Shown: positions 1 to 8,729, counted from the stretch's first letter. The stretch: 64,000 nt of DNA from Hyphomicrobium_A sp963817485 (GCA_963817485.1 CAWFOR010000005.1:62001-126000), one strand, 5' to 3'. Numbers and translations are program-made. Notes: a model not told the origin generated them from the sequence alone.

Positions 1-717
1 CCGCTCCGGGCTCGATAGCGCGTCCGCGATGCCCTGGACCGGGTCCTGGTTGAAGTCGAGCCCGGTGGTGCCAAAGGCGAGGTCCAGATCGGCGATGACG
101 ACGTTGGCCTTCAAGACCTCGGACAGCGCCCAGGCCGTGTTGTGGCAGATGGTCGACGAGCCGACGCCACCCTTGGCGCCGATGAACGCATAGACGTGAC
201 CGACCGGCTCGGTCTCCGGGTTGTTGTAGAGATTGGAGATGGCCTCCATGAGCTGCAGCGGCGAGACGGGCTCGACCAGGTATTCACTGACCCCGCGCTT
301 CAGCAAATCGCGATAGAGCACGATGTCGTTCGTGTGCCCGATCACGATGACCTTGGTGCCGGGATCGCAGCTTTCGGCCAGCCGGTCTAGCTCGGCGACG
401 ATCTGCTCGCGCGGCAGACTGCTCTCGACGACGATGAGGTTCGGCGTCGGGTTTTCCTGATAGTGCGTCACCGCCGCCTCGATGCCGCCCATGTGCACGT
501 TGACATGCGCCTTGGCGAGACGGCGATCCTCTGCCGTGATCTGCAGGATCTCCGCCATGGCGACGTTCTCGCAGAAGGCCTGGATCGAGATGCGCGGGAT
601 TGGACGGGCCCGCGCGCTCGCCGGCTGTCCGGGGAGAACGGTCTCTTCGCCCGGAAGCGCGACGTCGAACTCGTGCTCCTCCTCGGTGCCGGGAGCGGAA
701 TGGGCGTGATTCGACAT
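1..717 (-). CDS. cpaE: Pilus assembly protein CpaE/TadZ (partial, C-terminus off the left edge)
   Basis: The reverse strand reads open from the ATG at 717 to the window edge, giving 239 residues. An N-terminal receiver-like region (about residues 45-160) is followed by a ParA/MinD-type ATPase start with a deviant Walker A, GAKGGVGSST, at about 180-189. CpaE/TadZ proteins have this receiver-plus-ATPase build and localise the Flp pilus machine at a cell pole. It is the last visible gene of the leftward cpaA-B-C-D-E series, 29 bases after cpaD. The remaining ATPase domain, and probably cpaF and the tadBC genes, lie outside the window. Confidence 0.93.
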   Translation of the reverse strand, partial: MSNHAHSAPGTEEEHEFDVALPGEETVLPGQPASARARPIPRISIQAFCENVAMAEILQITAEDRRLAKAHVNVHMGGIEAAVTHYQENPTPNLIVVESSLPREQIVAELDRLAESCDPGTKVIVIGHTNDIVLYRDLLKRGVSEYLVEPVSPLQLMEAISNLYNNPETEPVGHVYAFIGAKGGVGSSTICHNTAWALSEVLKANVVIADLDLAFGTTGLDFNQDPVQGIADALSSPER

Positions 718-746
718 GACGTAAACGACCTTTAGCTATGCGAGCC

Positions 747-1490
747 CTAGTTGCTGGTGTCCTTGTTCACGCGTTCGTCGGCGGATTTCCTCGCGCCCGT
801 GGGCTGGCCGTTGATGTACTTGGTGAACACCTGGTCGCGGCGCATGCTGTCGCGCGCGGTCTCGCTGCGCGGCCCCAGGAGATCGGCAGGATTGGCGACC
901 ATGGCGGCGAGGTTGTGCTGATTGGCGCAGCCGAGATCGGGATGGGGAAGATTCATCGGCTCGTCGGCGAGATTGGTAGACCAGTTGCCGCAGGGCGGCG
1001 GCTCGGCCACGAAGCGCAGGTAGGACACCCGAATGGGCGGCTCGCGCGTGCCGTTGGCGTCATAGGCTTCAACCGAGATCATGTTCTCGGCAAATCCCTG
1101 ATCCGTCAGCAGCGCGCGGATCTGGCTCACCGCGTACATGGACGAAACTTCGTTTGCGCCCCCGCTCGGCGCCTGGATCACAAGCCGGCTCGCACCGTTG
1201 TCCGTCGCCCGGTAGTGATCGGCAAAATCGAGAAGCTGCGCGCGCTGTCCACCGGACAGCCCATTCGCTCCGGGCGGCACCTTCACAATGTGCGTCGTCG
1301 GCTGTTGCGAGACGAGGATCGGATGACGCTCTGAAGCATCGACCAGTGTCCAGCCTTCGACGCGCGTGGGGTCGTCCGTATGCTTGCATCCCGTGAGCGC
1401 AAGCGCGATCGCGGAGACCGCGAGGAAAGCGAGACCCGGGCGCAGGGCGCCAGCTTTGCGCGAAACCCGGTTTAATCTTGAGGCCGTCAT
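747..1490 (-). CDS. cpaD: Pilus assembly lipoprotein CpaD
   Basis: The product has 247 residues with a hydrophobic N-terminal segment ending in a lipobox (ALTGC, lipidated Cys at about 35). The periplasmic part is of CpaD type, with a central OmpA/BON-like fold containing SRLVIQAPSGG and a Cys-containing C-terminal half. CpaD is an outer-membrane lipoprotein thought to help the CpaC secretin assemble in the Tad pilus apparatus. It lies between cpaC (21 bases upstream) and cpaE, in the same direction, so co-transcription is likely. The assignment rests on the lipoprotein signal, the length and its fixed place in the locus. Confidence 0.9.
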   Translation of the reverse strand: MTASRLNRVSRKAGALRPGLAFLAVSAIALALTGCKHTDDPTRVEGWTLVDASERHPILVSQQPTTHIVKVPPGANGLSGGQRAQLLDFADHYRATDNGASRLVIQAPSGGANEVSSMYAVSQIRALLTDQGFAENMISVEAYDANGTREPPIRVSYLRFVAEPPPCGNWSTNLADEPMNLPHPDLGCANQHNLAAMVANPADLLGPRSETARDSMRRDQVFTKYINGQPTGARKSADERVNKDTSN

Positions 1491-1511
1491 GATACTTCTC
1501 CCGCCCGCGCG

Positions 1512-3218
1512 CTATTCGACGATGAAGCCGTAGTCGCCCTTGAGGTCGCCGACCGGCGGAGGGGCGGTGCCGCCGTACACACGATTGATTTCGCCAAGGA
1601 AGTTCGCCTTGCGGTCGGTCGGATCTCCGAGACCGTCGAGCGGGCGGGCGAGTTCCTGGCGCGAGGTCGGCCGAACCACGTACGGCGTCACGATGATGAC
1701 GAGCTCTGTTTCGTCCTTCTGGTATTCATGGCTGCGGAACAGGGTGCCGATGATCGGCACGTTCTTGAGCCCCGGGAACCCCTCGATCGTCTGGCGCGAG
1801 TCCTCCTTGAGGAGGCCCGCAAGCGCGAGCGACCCACCCGACGGCAGCTCGACGGTGGATTTGGCCTGCCGCTTCTTCAGGGCCGGAATCTGAATGCCGG
1901 AGAGGACGACCGCGCCGTCCTGCGTCAGCTCGCTGACCTCACTCTCGATCTTGAGGCTGATGCGCCCCTCGGTCATGACGACCGGCGTGAAGGCCAGGCC
2001 AATGCCGTACTCCTTGTAGACGACGCTGACCTGTCCAAGGCTGTCGACGACCGGGATGGGATACTCGCCGCCGGCGAGGAACTTCGCCGGCTCACCCGAG
2101 ACAGCGGTCAGGTTCGGCTCGGCCAAGGTGCGCAGGAGCCCGTCGCGCTCGAGCGCCTTCAGCGCGCCGGCAACCGATTGACTGCCCGACCGCCACGATG
2201 TCGCGACACCCGAATTGTTGAAGCCGCTGATGCCGCTTCCTGCGGGAAATGGAACCCCGCCCACGCCGTTGCTGAACAGGGTTGCGCCGGCGGCCGCGGC
2301 TCCAGCAGCAGCGAGCTCGCCTAGACCGCCGGAAACCGAGGTCAAGGGAAAGTTGTTGTCCGTGAGGATGGCAGTGCTGAAATTGCCGGAGTTGATGACG
2401 GCGCCGAGATTGATGCCGAACTGCTTCAGAAGCGTGCGCTGCACCTCGGCGACGGTGACCTTGAGCATCACCTGCTCCTCGCCCTCCACCGTCAAGAGAT
2501 TGATCACCGGCTTCTCGGCGTAGGGATCGTCGGCGCCCGACGGCGCGGATGAGTCGCTCTGCGTCTGCTGCCCGTAGGCGCTCGTCCCGCCGCCGGCGGC
2601 GGTGTTGGACAGCGCATTGTTCACTGTCGTCTGGTTGACGGCCGGGGCGGCGCCCACGTTGCCAAGGCTGCCGCTGTTGGCACCGACGAACTGGGCGGCG
2701 ACCTGAGCCGCCCGGTTGGAATCGATCGGCGTGCGCACGGTGCCCGTCAGCACCACCGCTTTGCCGGCGATCTCGCTGTGGATGTTGGAGCCAGGGATGA
2801 TGCGGGCCAGGAATTCGTCGAGCGCCGAGAGATCGGCGCCGATGGCCACTTCGAGCGTCAGGATCTGCTGACCGTACTCGTCGAAGAAGAAGGCGTTGGT
2901 CTGGCCGGACTGCTTGGCGATCAGAAATACGCGGTCCGAGGACTGGACCACGGCATCGAGACGCGTGGGGTCGGAGACCATCACGTCCTTCAGCGGCACC
3001 GGCGATTGCACCACGATCGAGCGCCCGACGCCGAGGCCGAGCCGCTTCGACAACGGGAATTTCGCATTGGGAGGAATGCGCAGCACCAAATCCTTGCCGA
3101 TCTGGAGATCAGATCTGGCGTTCGTATTCGTGTCAGCCGCCTGTGCGCCGCTCGTTAGAGTGGCGACGAAGAACACGGCAGCCATTCCCGCGCGAGCCCA
3201 TTTGGGGGTCGTTCGCAT
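1512..3218 (-). CDS. cpaC: Tad pilus outer-membrane secretin CpaC/RcpA
   Basis: This 568-residue protein has a signal peptide (cleavage near AQAAD, about residue 28). An N-terminal pilus/secretin domain carries the KDVMVSDPTRLD stretch, followed by a BON-like part (about 125-175). Next comes a Ser/Gln/Ala-rich linker (about 180-230) and then the secretin core. The secretin signature region near the C-terminus (VPIIGTLFRSHEYQKDETEL) is clear. CpaC forms the outer-membrane ring through which the Flp pilus passes. It lies 42 bases after cpaB. A glycine-rich insert at about 300-335 makes the core slightly longer than usual. Confidence 0.95.
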   Translation of the reverse strand: MRTTPKWARAGMAAVFFVATLTSGAQAADTNTNARSDLQIGKDLVLRIPPNAKFPLSKRLGLGVGRSIVVQSPVPLKDVMVSDPTRLDAVVQSSDRVFLIAKQSGQTNAFFFDEYGQQILTLEVAIGADLSALDEFLARIIPGSNIHSEIAGKAVVLTGTVRTPIDSNRAAQVAAQFVGANSGSLGNVGAAPAVNQTTVNNALSNTAAGGGTSAYGQQTQSDSSAPSGADDPYAEKPVINLLTVEGEEQVMLKVTVAEVQRTLLKQFGINLGAVINSGNFSTAILTDNNFPLTSVSGGLGELAAAGAAAAGATLFSNGVGGVPFPAGSGISGFNNSGVATSWRSGSQSVAGALKALERDGLLRTLAEPNLTAVSGEPAKFLAGGEYPIPVVDSLGQVSVVYKEYGIGLAFTPVVMTEGRISLKIESEVSELTQDGAVVLSGIQIPALKKRQAKSTVELPSGGSLALAGLLKEDSRQTIEGFPGLKNVPIIGTLFRSHEYQKDETELVIIVTPYVVRPTSRQELARPLDGLGDPTDRKANFLGEINRVYGGTAPPPVGDLKGDYGFIVE

Positions 3219-3260
3219 GATCGAGTTACCTTTTCGACAGCCGAAACTGAATCACTGCAC

Positions 3261-4076
3261 TCAGTTCACGCCGTACACTCGAGTGGGAACGCCATATTTG
3301 AACACGCGCACCTCGCTGTTGCGCTCGGTGTTTGTAGCGAAGGGGTCCGCATCAGCCGTCGGAGTCTTGGGATCGCCGTCAGCGATCGAACGCAACGACA
3401 AGCTGATCTCGCCCATCGAGTTGGCCTGCGCGAGCATCTCGGCCTGGCGAGGCGAGAGCTCCAGCGTCGCCGTGTTGGCGGCGCCTTCCGCAGCCTTCTT
3501 GCTGTTCTCCTTGGTCTCGATCTGCTGACCGACCGCGAGGACACGGATGTTGTGAAACAGCGTGTCGCTGGCAAACTCCTCCTGTCCGCCCGATCCAGCA
3601 TGCAGGCGGCGCGTCAGAATGACGTCCACGTGATCGTTGGGGAGGATCAGGCGTCCGGCGGATGTCTCCTCCTTGATGCGCGTCGAGACCGCACGCTTGC
3701 CGCTCGGCAAAATGGCCGCGAGCACGCCGCCGTCGCCCGCCTTGACCAGCTTCTTGCGCGTGATGGGCTCGCCTCCTGCAATCGGCGACCGCACGACCGC
3801 GCCGGCGACCGAGCTCAGGCCGGCGTTGCCTTCGACTTTGGTGATGAACATGGGCGTCACCGAATCGGCGGGCCATGTCTGCCAGCGGAAGTCGCTCTGC
3901 TTGGTGATGTCGCCTAAGGACAAATCCTTAGCGGCGACGAGCACCTCGGTTGCATTTACAGGCACTGCGACCTGCGTCGGCTCGGAGGGTCCGCTGGTGA
4001 TCGAACGCATCAGCAGAAATGCCGCGAGCCCGGCTCCGCCGGCGATCGTGATCCCGATCAGTTGTGCTCGCTTCAT
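3261..4076 (-). CDS. cpaB: Flp pilus assembly protein CpaB/RcpC
   Basis: I start the gene at the ATG at 4076 (MKRAQLIG), giving 271 residues, because the hydrophobic anchor follows directly; the open frame extends 18 codons further upstream without a better start. After one N-terminal membrane segment there is a SAF-like domain (about 45-110) with the family's EPITRKKLV stretch, then the CpaB/RcpC domain with VDVILTRR. CpaB is a periplasmic factor that works with the CpaC secretin in Tad pilus biogenesis. It opens the cpaB-C-D-E run, 126 bases after cpaA. Confidence 0.93.
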   Translation of the reverse strand: MKRAQLIGITIAGGAGLAAFLLMRSITSGPSEPTQVAVPVNATEVLVAAKDLSLGDITKQSDFRWQTWPADSVTPMFITKVEGNAGLSSVAGAVVRSPIAGGEPITRKKLVKAGDGGVLAAILPSGKRAVSTRIKEETSAGRLILPNDHVDVILTRRLHAGSGGQEEFASDTLFHNIRVLAVGQQIETKENSKKAAEGAANTATLELSPRQAEMLAQANSMGEISLSLRSIADGDPKTPTADADPFATNTERNSEVRVFKYGVPTRVYGVN

Positions 4077-4202
4077 GCAGTAACGGGTCCTTTCAACCCG
4101 AGACTCGACCTCTCGATTCCTCCCCGACACTGCAGGACAAACGTCAACGCGAGGTTAATCGGCGTCGCAGATTGACGCTGAGAAGCCCGTCAAACGGGCG
4201 TT

Positions 4203-4703
4203 TCAGCCGGTAAAGGCCGCATACCAAGCGGTCGCCGGGTAAACGAATAGGGCCCCCGCCGCGATGGCCACGCCATAGGGCATGCCTTCGCCCTTGGTGT
4301 GCAGACGGGCGGCCCAGCCGGGCAGCGGGAAGGCGCTCACCGGCGTGCCTCGGTAGGCGAGGATCGCCAACGCCAGGGCGCCCCCGAAAGCCGCCGTGTA
4401 GGTCAGAAACATCGCGAGCTGATCGAAACCGAGCCACAGCGACGCGGCTGCAAGGAGCTTCGCATCGCCGCCGCCGAGCCACCCGAGCGAGAAGAGCAGG
4501 ATGCCCGCCAGAAGCATCGTGGCGCCCCCGGCCATGTGGCTCAGGATGTCCTGCCAACCAAGGCCGGCAATGGGGGCCAGAAGGAAGAAGGCGACGGCCA
4601 GGCCGAGCGTCAGTCGATTGGGTATCGTCATCGTGAACAGGTCCGTCACGGCGGCAAATGCCATCGCGAACGGGAATACGAAGACGAGTGAATGCTCGAG
4701 CAC
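4203..4703 (-). CDS. cpaA: Type IV (Flp) prepilin peptidase CpaA/TadV
   Basis: I place the start at a GTG at 4703 because GGGAGG lies about eight bases upstream and the first membrane helix follows at once; this gives 166 residues. Several membrane segments are visible. The two catalytic aspartates of the aspartic prepilin peptidases appear as TDLFTMTIPN and GGGDAK. This short class without the methyltransferase domain is the TadV/CpaA form, which cleaves the Flp pilin leader after Gly. Its neighbours, two flp genes upstream and cpaB downstream, fit that role. Confidence 0.93.
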   Translation of the reverse strand: MLEHSLVFVFPFAMAFAAVTDLFTMTIPNRLTLGLAVAFFLLAPIAGLGWQDILSHMAGGATMLLAGILLFSLGWLGGGDAKLLAAASLWLGFDQLAMFLTYTAAFGGALALAILAYRGTPVSAFPLPGWAARLHTKGEGMPYGVAIAAGALFVYPATAWYAAFTG

Positions 4704-4855
4704 CTGTGAGCCTCCCACCCAACGCGAAAGCCGCGCGAGGCGCTTGGAAAGTCCGGAGGTCTGGGGATCCAGACGCCACCTGACGCTCTGAGCGCCGGGT
4801 GCCAATCGAGCCATTGGCGGCAACCGAATGGCTCGATTGGAGACGTCGATTGACG

Positions 4856-5029
4856 TTAGTGCGAGGTGGTGACTTGGGTCTTGAGGTTGTTGAACATCGT
4901 GTTCAAGCCGTCCCTCAGGTTCTGCAGGCCGATGATGATGCCGACGGCGACGATGGCGGCGATGAGGCCATATTCGATGGCGGTCGCACCGGACTCGTCC
5001 TTCACAAAGCGGGTGAAAACAGTCTTCAT
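4856..5029 (-). CDS. flp: Flp-family pilin (major pilin candidate)
   Basis: A 57-residue protein starts at the ATG at 5029, with GGGAG upstream on the reverse strand. It has a short basic leader ending in Gly, the Flp motif GATAIEYGLIAAIV (cleavage between Gly and Ala), one hydrophobic helix and a short polar tail. Flp pilins polymerise into the thin adhesive Tad pilus, and CpaA next door would process this prepilin. A CtrA-like box lies about 110-120 bases upstream (5137-5151). A second, diverged copy lies at 5487-5654. Confidence 0.95.
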   Translation of the reverse strand: MKTVFTRFVKDESGATAIEYGLIAAIVAVGIIIGLQNLRDGLNTMFNNLKTQVTTSH

Positions 5030-5136
5030 GACAACACTCTCCCAGTTATGGTTCGAACCGCACATCTTTGAAGTGCGCGTCCGGGCGAGGATTTGCCCCT
5101 CGCTTCCGAACTAGGGGCAATTTGCGCCGACACGTC

Positions 5137-5151
5137 TTAAATATAGGTAAA
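5137..5151 (-). promoter_or_regulatory. Candidate CtrA-binding box upstream of flp
   Basis: The top strand reads TTAA, seven bases, TAAA; the flp coding strand therefore reads TTTA-N7-TTAA. This is one base off the CtrA consensus TTAA-N7-TTAA. It lies about 110 bases before the flp ATG in an AT-rich stretch. The second flp gene has the same arrangement at nearly the same distance. CtrA control of pilin genes is established in Caulobacter; here it is inferred. Confidence 0.5.
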
Positions 5152-5486
5152 ACTCCCGAATATCGTCGTAAATACGTGTAAAAATTCAGTTAATCGAAAC
5201 GATTGGATTTGTTTAAAAGCGATTTTCCCATGAAGTGAGAGGAACAGTTGCGAAACAGCTAGAATATAAGATGCGCGTCATCGTAGTATTTCCACCGCGC
5301 TCGAGCGATTTCTGTATTTTCTCATTACGGCCGCTGCGTGAGAAATTTGGGCTTGGCCGCACGATGCTCCGCGATACTGCACTCGGGGGTTTCGCGGCTA
5401 CACACGGAACAGTGCACTCCGATAAGAAACGAGGCGGACATGGCGAACACCCGCCATACCGCCCCGAAAGTGGTCAGCCGTGTCGA
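5152..5486. other. AT-rich intergenic stretch between the two flp genes
   Basis: I see no gene here. The part at 5130-5330 is clearly richer in A/T than the rest of the window, as expected for a regulated promoter region serving flp. The right part lies downstream of the second flp gene and shows no clear terminator. Confidence 0.5.
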
Positions 5487-5654
5487 TTACTGAGTGAAAT
5501 TCGTGACTACGGTGTTGAACAGGGTGTTCAAGCCGTCTCTCAGGTTGGAGAGGCCGACGATGATGCCGACAGCCAGGACCGCTGCAATGAGGCCGTACTC
5601 GATGGCGGTGGCTCCGGACGTGTCGTCCCAGAAGCTAATGAGGATGGCATTCAT
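5487..5654 (-). CDS. Second Flp-family pilin, 55 aa
   Basis: Reading the reverse strand from the ATG at 5654 to a TAA at 5487 gives 55 residues with a leader ending in Gly, the Flp motif GATAIEYGLIAAVLAV, and the GLSNLRDGLNTLFN stretch. That stretch closely matches GLQNLRDGLNTMFN of the neighbouring flp gene. It is therefore a tandem paralogue, either an alternative or minor pilin. The leader differs (MNAILISFWDDTSG, acidic, no Lys). It is short enough to be missed by automatic gene calling. A CtrA-like box lies about 100 bases upstream (5750-5764). Confidence 0.9.
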   Translation of the reverse strand: MNAILISFWDDTSGATAIEYGLIAAVLAVGIIVGLSNLRDGLNTLFNTVVTNFTQ

Positions 5655-5749
5655 GACTCAGATCTCCGTTTCCGACGGCGCACAGAACTGCAATTGCCGG
5701 GCGCCGGAAGCTCAAGCTTTGCCGCCGGTTGGATTTGGCGACGCGCCGA

Positions 5750-5764
5750 TTAACCGAGGGTAAA
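5750..5764 (-). promoter_or_regulatory. Candidate CtrA-binding box upstream of the second flp gene
   Basis: The top strand reads TTAA, CCGAGGG, TAAA, so the coding strand of the second flp gene reads TTTA-N7-TTAA. Its type and distance (about 96-110 bases before the ATG) match the box upstream of the first flp gene, although the seven spacer bases differ. This favours a conserved operator over chance. Confidence 0.5.
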
Positions 5765-6021
5765 TCCCAAGCATGTCTTCACAAATGCCGGATAACATTG
5801 GTTTAACTTGATCGACGAGCCACGTCCAAGCTCCCGCCCGCCTCAGCCTCGACAAGTAAAGCTCGCGGCATTCCAGTTGCATGCTCCAACCGCTCCCAAG
5901 AAATCCGGTATAGATCTTGGATCGCTCTGTTTTTGGTCTGATGAATTCGGCGCGATTACCGGAGCCTGGGAAAGCGTTAGAGGCAATTGGGAAAGTAAAG
6001 CTTGGAACTAAGCTGGTCGCA

Positions 6022-6432
6022 CTAGAAGAATTCGCCGAGGAAGGCCGCGGCTTGATCCGAGATCCCGACGATCTTGTTCGTGGCCTGGCGATAGAATTTG
6101 AAATTGAGCTCGGTCCCGGGCTGCCCATCATTCCACTCGGTGTAATGCCTGAGCTCGCTCCGGCCCAGTGGCCGCTTCGCCAGCGCGGTGCGTCTGATGG
6201 AGACGCTCACACGCGGTGTTTGCCGGGCGATGCCGCGCTTCCTCGCGACCGCCTCGGCGGAAGTGACAACGCCGCGCGCGATGAGGCCTTGCCCGCCCTC
6301 GTTCTCGCTCGCAAATACGAAAACCGTGTCGCCTTCGGCAATATGCTTGCCGCCATACATCGTCTTTTGCGCGGTGAACGCGAACGTCTTTGCCCGCGGA
6401 TCACAAACCTCAGCTTTGATCGCGAACACCAT
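6022..6432 (-). CDS. Conserved hypothetical protein, possibly PUA/EVE-like fold
   Basis: A 136-residue soluble protein without signal peptide or membrane segment. Its start (MVFAIKAEVCDPRAKTF) and the stretch GDTVFVFASENEGGQGLIAR look like a compact beta-barrel of the EVE/ASCH/PUA-like kind, but no diagnostic motif lets me name a substrate. It lies between the second flp gene and the rightward pilus-associated genes and is transcribed leftward. Base use and length are normal for a real gene. The function is unknown, and the fold suggestion is only a guess from sequence texture. Confidence 0.6.
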   Translation of the reverse strand: MVFAIKAEVCDPRAKTFAFTAQKTMYGGKHIAEGDTVFVFASENEGGQGLIARGVVTSAEAVARKRGIARQTPRVSVSIRRTALAKRPLGRSELRHYTEWNDGQPGTELNFKFYRQATNKIVGISDQAAAFLGEFF

Positions 6433-6575
6433 GCTTTCCCCCGCTTCAAATGAGGACCAATGTCACCCGGCTCGCGCGCCTTCGCCAGCGGAGTCCTTCA
6501 TCGACCGAAGCCGAACTCCCATTTTCCTTTCCTTCACCATTTGCTGAGGTAATGCGTCCGAAGGAGAGGTTGCCA

Positions 6576-7094
6576 ATGTCGAGCGTACGCTTCAGGCGAT
6601 TTGCGATCGTGCCGGTACCCGTCGTGTCCCTGATGCTGGCTTGCGTCTGCATGGCAGGCGCCACCGGAGCCATGAGCGAGGCGCGCGCGGCCGATCTGAT
6701 GGTCCGCTATGACCAATCGCAGCTGCTGCGCCTACCGCGGCCGGCCACCGAAGTCATCATCGGCAACCCGTCGATCGCCGATGTCGCCATCCAGGGCGGC
6801 AACCTGCTGGTCGTCACCGGCAAGTCGTTCGGCGTCACGAACATCATCGCGCTCGACGCCCAGCGCAACGTCATTCAGGACCAGCGCGTGGTCGTCGACC
6901 ACGACGACCTGCGAACGCTGAGCCTCTATAAGGGCACGAAGCGGGAATCCTATACGTGCACTCCGGACTGCTCGCCCACCATCACGATCGGCGACGGGAT
7001 GGAGTACTTTGATGCAATTGCGAAGAGCGCCCAGCAGAAGTCGACCAGCTCGGCGGCCAACGTCGATCGTCCCAACCAGTCCGCCACCCCGTGA
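6576..7094 (+). CDS. Stand-alone secretin N-terminal (pilus assembly) domain protein
   Basis: I start at the ATG at 6576 because AAGGAGAGG lies just upstream; the product has 172 residues. A signal peptide (cleavage near SEARAAD) is followed by a domain resembling the N-terminus of CpaC: LMVRYDQSQLLRLPRPATEV, then GNPSIADVAIQGGNLLVVTG and a GVTNIIALD stretch. The secretin core is missing. The C-terminal tail holds a CTPDC pair and a polar end. Such single-domain proteins occur beside Tad loci and probably act in the periplasm with CpaC. It precedes two TadE/G-like genes. Confidence 0.85.
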   Translation: MSSVRFRRFAIVPVPVVSLMLACVCMAGATGAMSEARAADLMVRYDQSQLLRLPRPATEVIIGNPSIADVAIQGGNLLVVTGKSFGVTNIIALDAQRNVIQDQRVVVDHDDLRTLSLYKGTKRESYTCTPDCSPTITIGDGMEYFDAIAKSAQQKSTSSAANVDRPNQSATP

Positions 7095-7265
7095 CGGCGG
7101 GCGATTAAGGGCGCCGGAGAGCTTCCAGCTCGGTTCGATTGTTGTAAAAGTTTAAGTATTCATTCACCGAAATTACTCAATTGCCGCTTGGGCAATACAT
7201 CATTCATAGACGTAAAGCTATGTTCACACCGGCAAATAGGTCGTAGCCGGCGTGACGAGTTGCGT

Positions 7266-7862
7266 ATGCGTATGCCCCCACTATCCCTGAAGCACTCCCG
7301 GCACCGCAAGGCTCCCGCAAGGTCGCCCGGATGGGCGAACGACGAGCAGGGCGCGACGGCTGTTGAGTTCGGTCTCGTAGCACTGCCGTTCTTCCTGTTC
7401 GTACTGGGGCTGATCGGCATTGGCCTCTACTTCTTCACGGTTAGCTCGCTCGAGTACGGCGTCGAAATGGCGTCACGCCAGATCCGCACAGGCCAGGCGC
7501 AGAATGCCGCGCTTACGGTGAGCCAGTTCAGGAACCTGGTTTGCAGCGCAGCGGGCACGAATATCAACTGCAGCAAGCTGAGCGTGCTCATCCAGTCGGG
7601 AGACAACTGGAGCGACGTGTCCCCGCAGGCCTGCGTCGACTCCAAAAACAATATGGTGGCATCAACGGGCTCCGCGAACGACGCGCTGTCGTCCTACGCC
7701 GGCGTCGCCAGCAAGGTCGTGCAGATCACGCTGTGCTACCAGTGGGATCTCGCCCAATCCTTCCCCTTCCTCAAGCTCGGCAAGAATAGCGACGGATCCG
7801 GCTCCGGTGTGCTGCAAGCCGCGACGGCCTTTCGCACCGAGCCGTACACTACTGATTCTTGA
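7266..7862 (+). CDS. TadE-family pseudopilin / pilus-associated protein
   Basis: The product has about 198 residues starting at the ATG at 7266; another ATG lies two codons later and the ribosome site is weak, so the exact start is uncertain. A short cytoplasmic leader is followed by a TadE-type motif (GATAVEFGLVALPFFLFVLG) forming one membrane helix and then a periplasmic domain with several Cys. TadE/TadF-like proteins are processed by the same prepilin peptidase as Flp and help pilus assembly. The next gene, 71 bases on, is a relative. Confidence 0.85.
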   Translation: MRMPPLSLKHSRHRKAPARSPGWANDEQGATAVEFGLVALPFFLFVLGLIGIGLYFFTVSSLEYGVEMASRQIRTGQAQNAALTVSQFRNLVCSAAGTNINCSKLSVLIQSGDNWSDVSPQACVDSKNNMVASTGSANDALSSYAGVASKVVQITLCYQWDLAQSFPFLKLGKNSDGSGSGVLQAATAFRTEPYTTDS

Positions 7863-7933
7863 CGCCGGGTCTGCTGATGCCCGCCCATTCTCTCCTCGCG
7901 TCTCGCGCGTCCGCATCTAACCCGAGGTCCGCC

Positions 7934-8560
7934 ATGCGTATCGGCACTTTCACTCGCCAACTGGCCCGCACACGTTGGTCCGCGCATAGGCTTGCGTACG
8001 ACAAGCGCGGCAACGCGGCCATCGAGTTCGCGATGCTGGCGCCGCTGCTGACTTTGACGTTGCTCGGGACGATCGAGATGAGCCGCGCGATCAATATGGA
8101 TCGCGAGTTCAACCAGGCGACCGACATGACGGGCGACCTCGTTGCCCGCGAGCAATTTCTCGGCACATCGCAGAACGACGCCCTCACCAACCTCAACGCC
8201 ATGGTGGCTTCGGTCCAGGAGGTGATGCAGCCCTACGATACCGCGTCGCTCGCACTCGGCATCTTTTCGGTCCAGGCCTCGCCCACCAATGCCAACGACA
8301 CGCGGGTCGTCTGGTCGTATTCCTACAACGGCAAGAGCGTGCCCTCGAAGTGCCAGAGCTACACGCTGCCGGCCGGCTTGGTTCCCGCGGGCGCGAGCGT
8401 AATCGTGGTCGAATCCAACTACACTTTCAAACCGCTTTTCTCAAACGCCATACCTGGCTGGTCCGGCAACATCCTCTGGAACGGCAAGTCCTTCCACAGC
8501 CCCCGCAACAGCTGCGTGGACTACGTCAAGGGCGACAATTGCAGCTCCCTGAGTTGCTGA
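7934..8560 (+). CDS. TadG/TadE-like pilus-associated protein
   Basis: Starts at the ATG at 7934 (208 residues; GAGG just upstream); earlier in-frame starts at 7859 and 7877 look worse. After a basic leader comes GNAAIEFAMLAPLLTLTLLG, the TadE-type membrane helix with the conserved Glu, then a periplasmic domain ending in a Cys-rich tail. It probably forms a pair with the preceding TadE-like protein in the Flp pilus apparatus. It has only one membrane segment and lacks the long vWA-containing C-terminus of full TadG proteins. Confidence 0.82.
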   Translation: MRIGTFTRQLARTRWSAHRLAYDKRGNAAIEFAMLAPLLTLTLLGTIEMSRAINMDREFNQATDMTGDLVAREQFLGTSQNDALTNLNAMVASVQEVMQPYDTASLALGIFSVQASPTNANDTRVVWSYSYNGKSVPSKCQSYTLPAGLVPAGASVIVVESNYTFKPLFSNAIPGWSGNILWNGKSFHSPRNSCVDYVKGDNCSSLSC

Positions 8561-8729
8561 TCGAATTCCCGCCGTTCTCCTGTGCCAGGCTCGGCAGTAC
8601 GGCGACTTTATTCGTCAATATCTGCTTTTCCCACGTCCAGCATTCGCGTTGGCTTTGCCACACGCTCGTCTCCGGCCTATTGTCAAAAAAGTCCGTGGTC
8701 AAACTAGCTAGCTTGGATTGCGCCTGCAT

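Noticed and set aside
738..1334. Long rightward open frame opposite cpaD
   Set aside because: It is the antisense shadow of cpaD; the reverse strand encodes a complete lipoprotein in the expected locus position.
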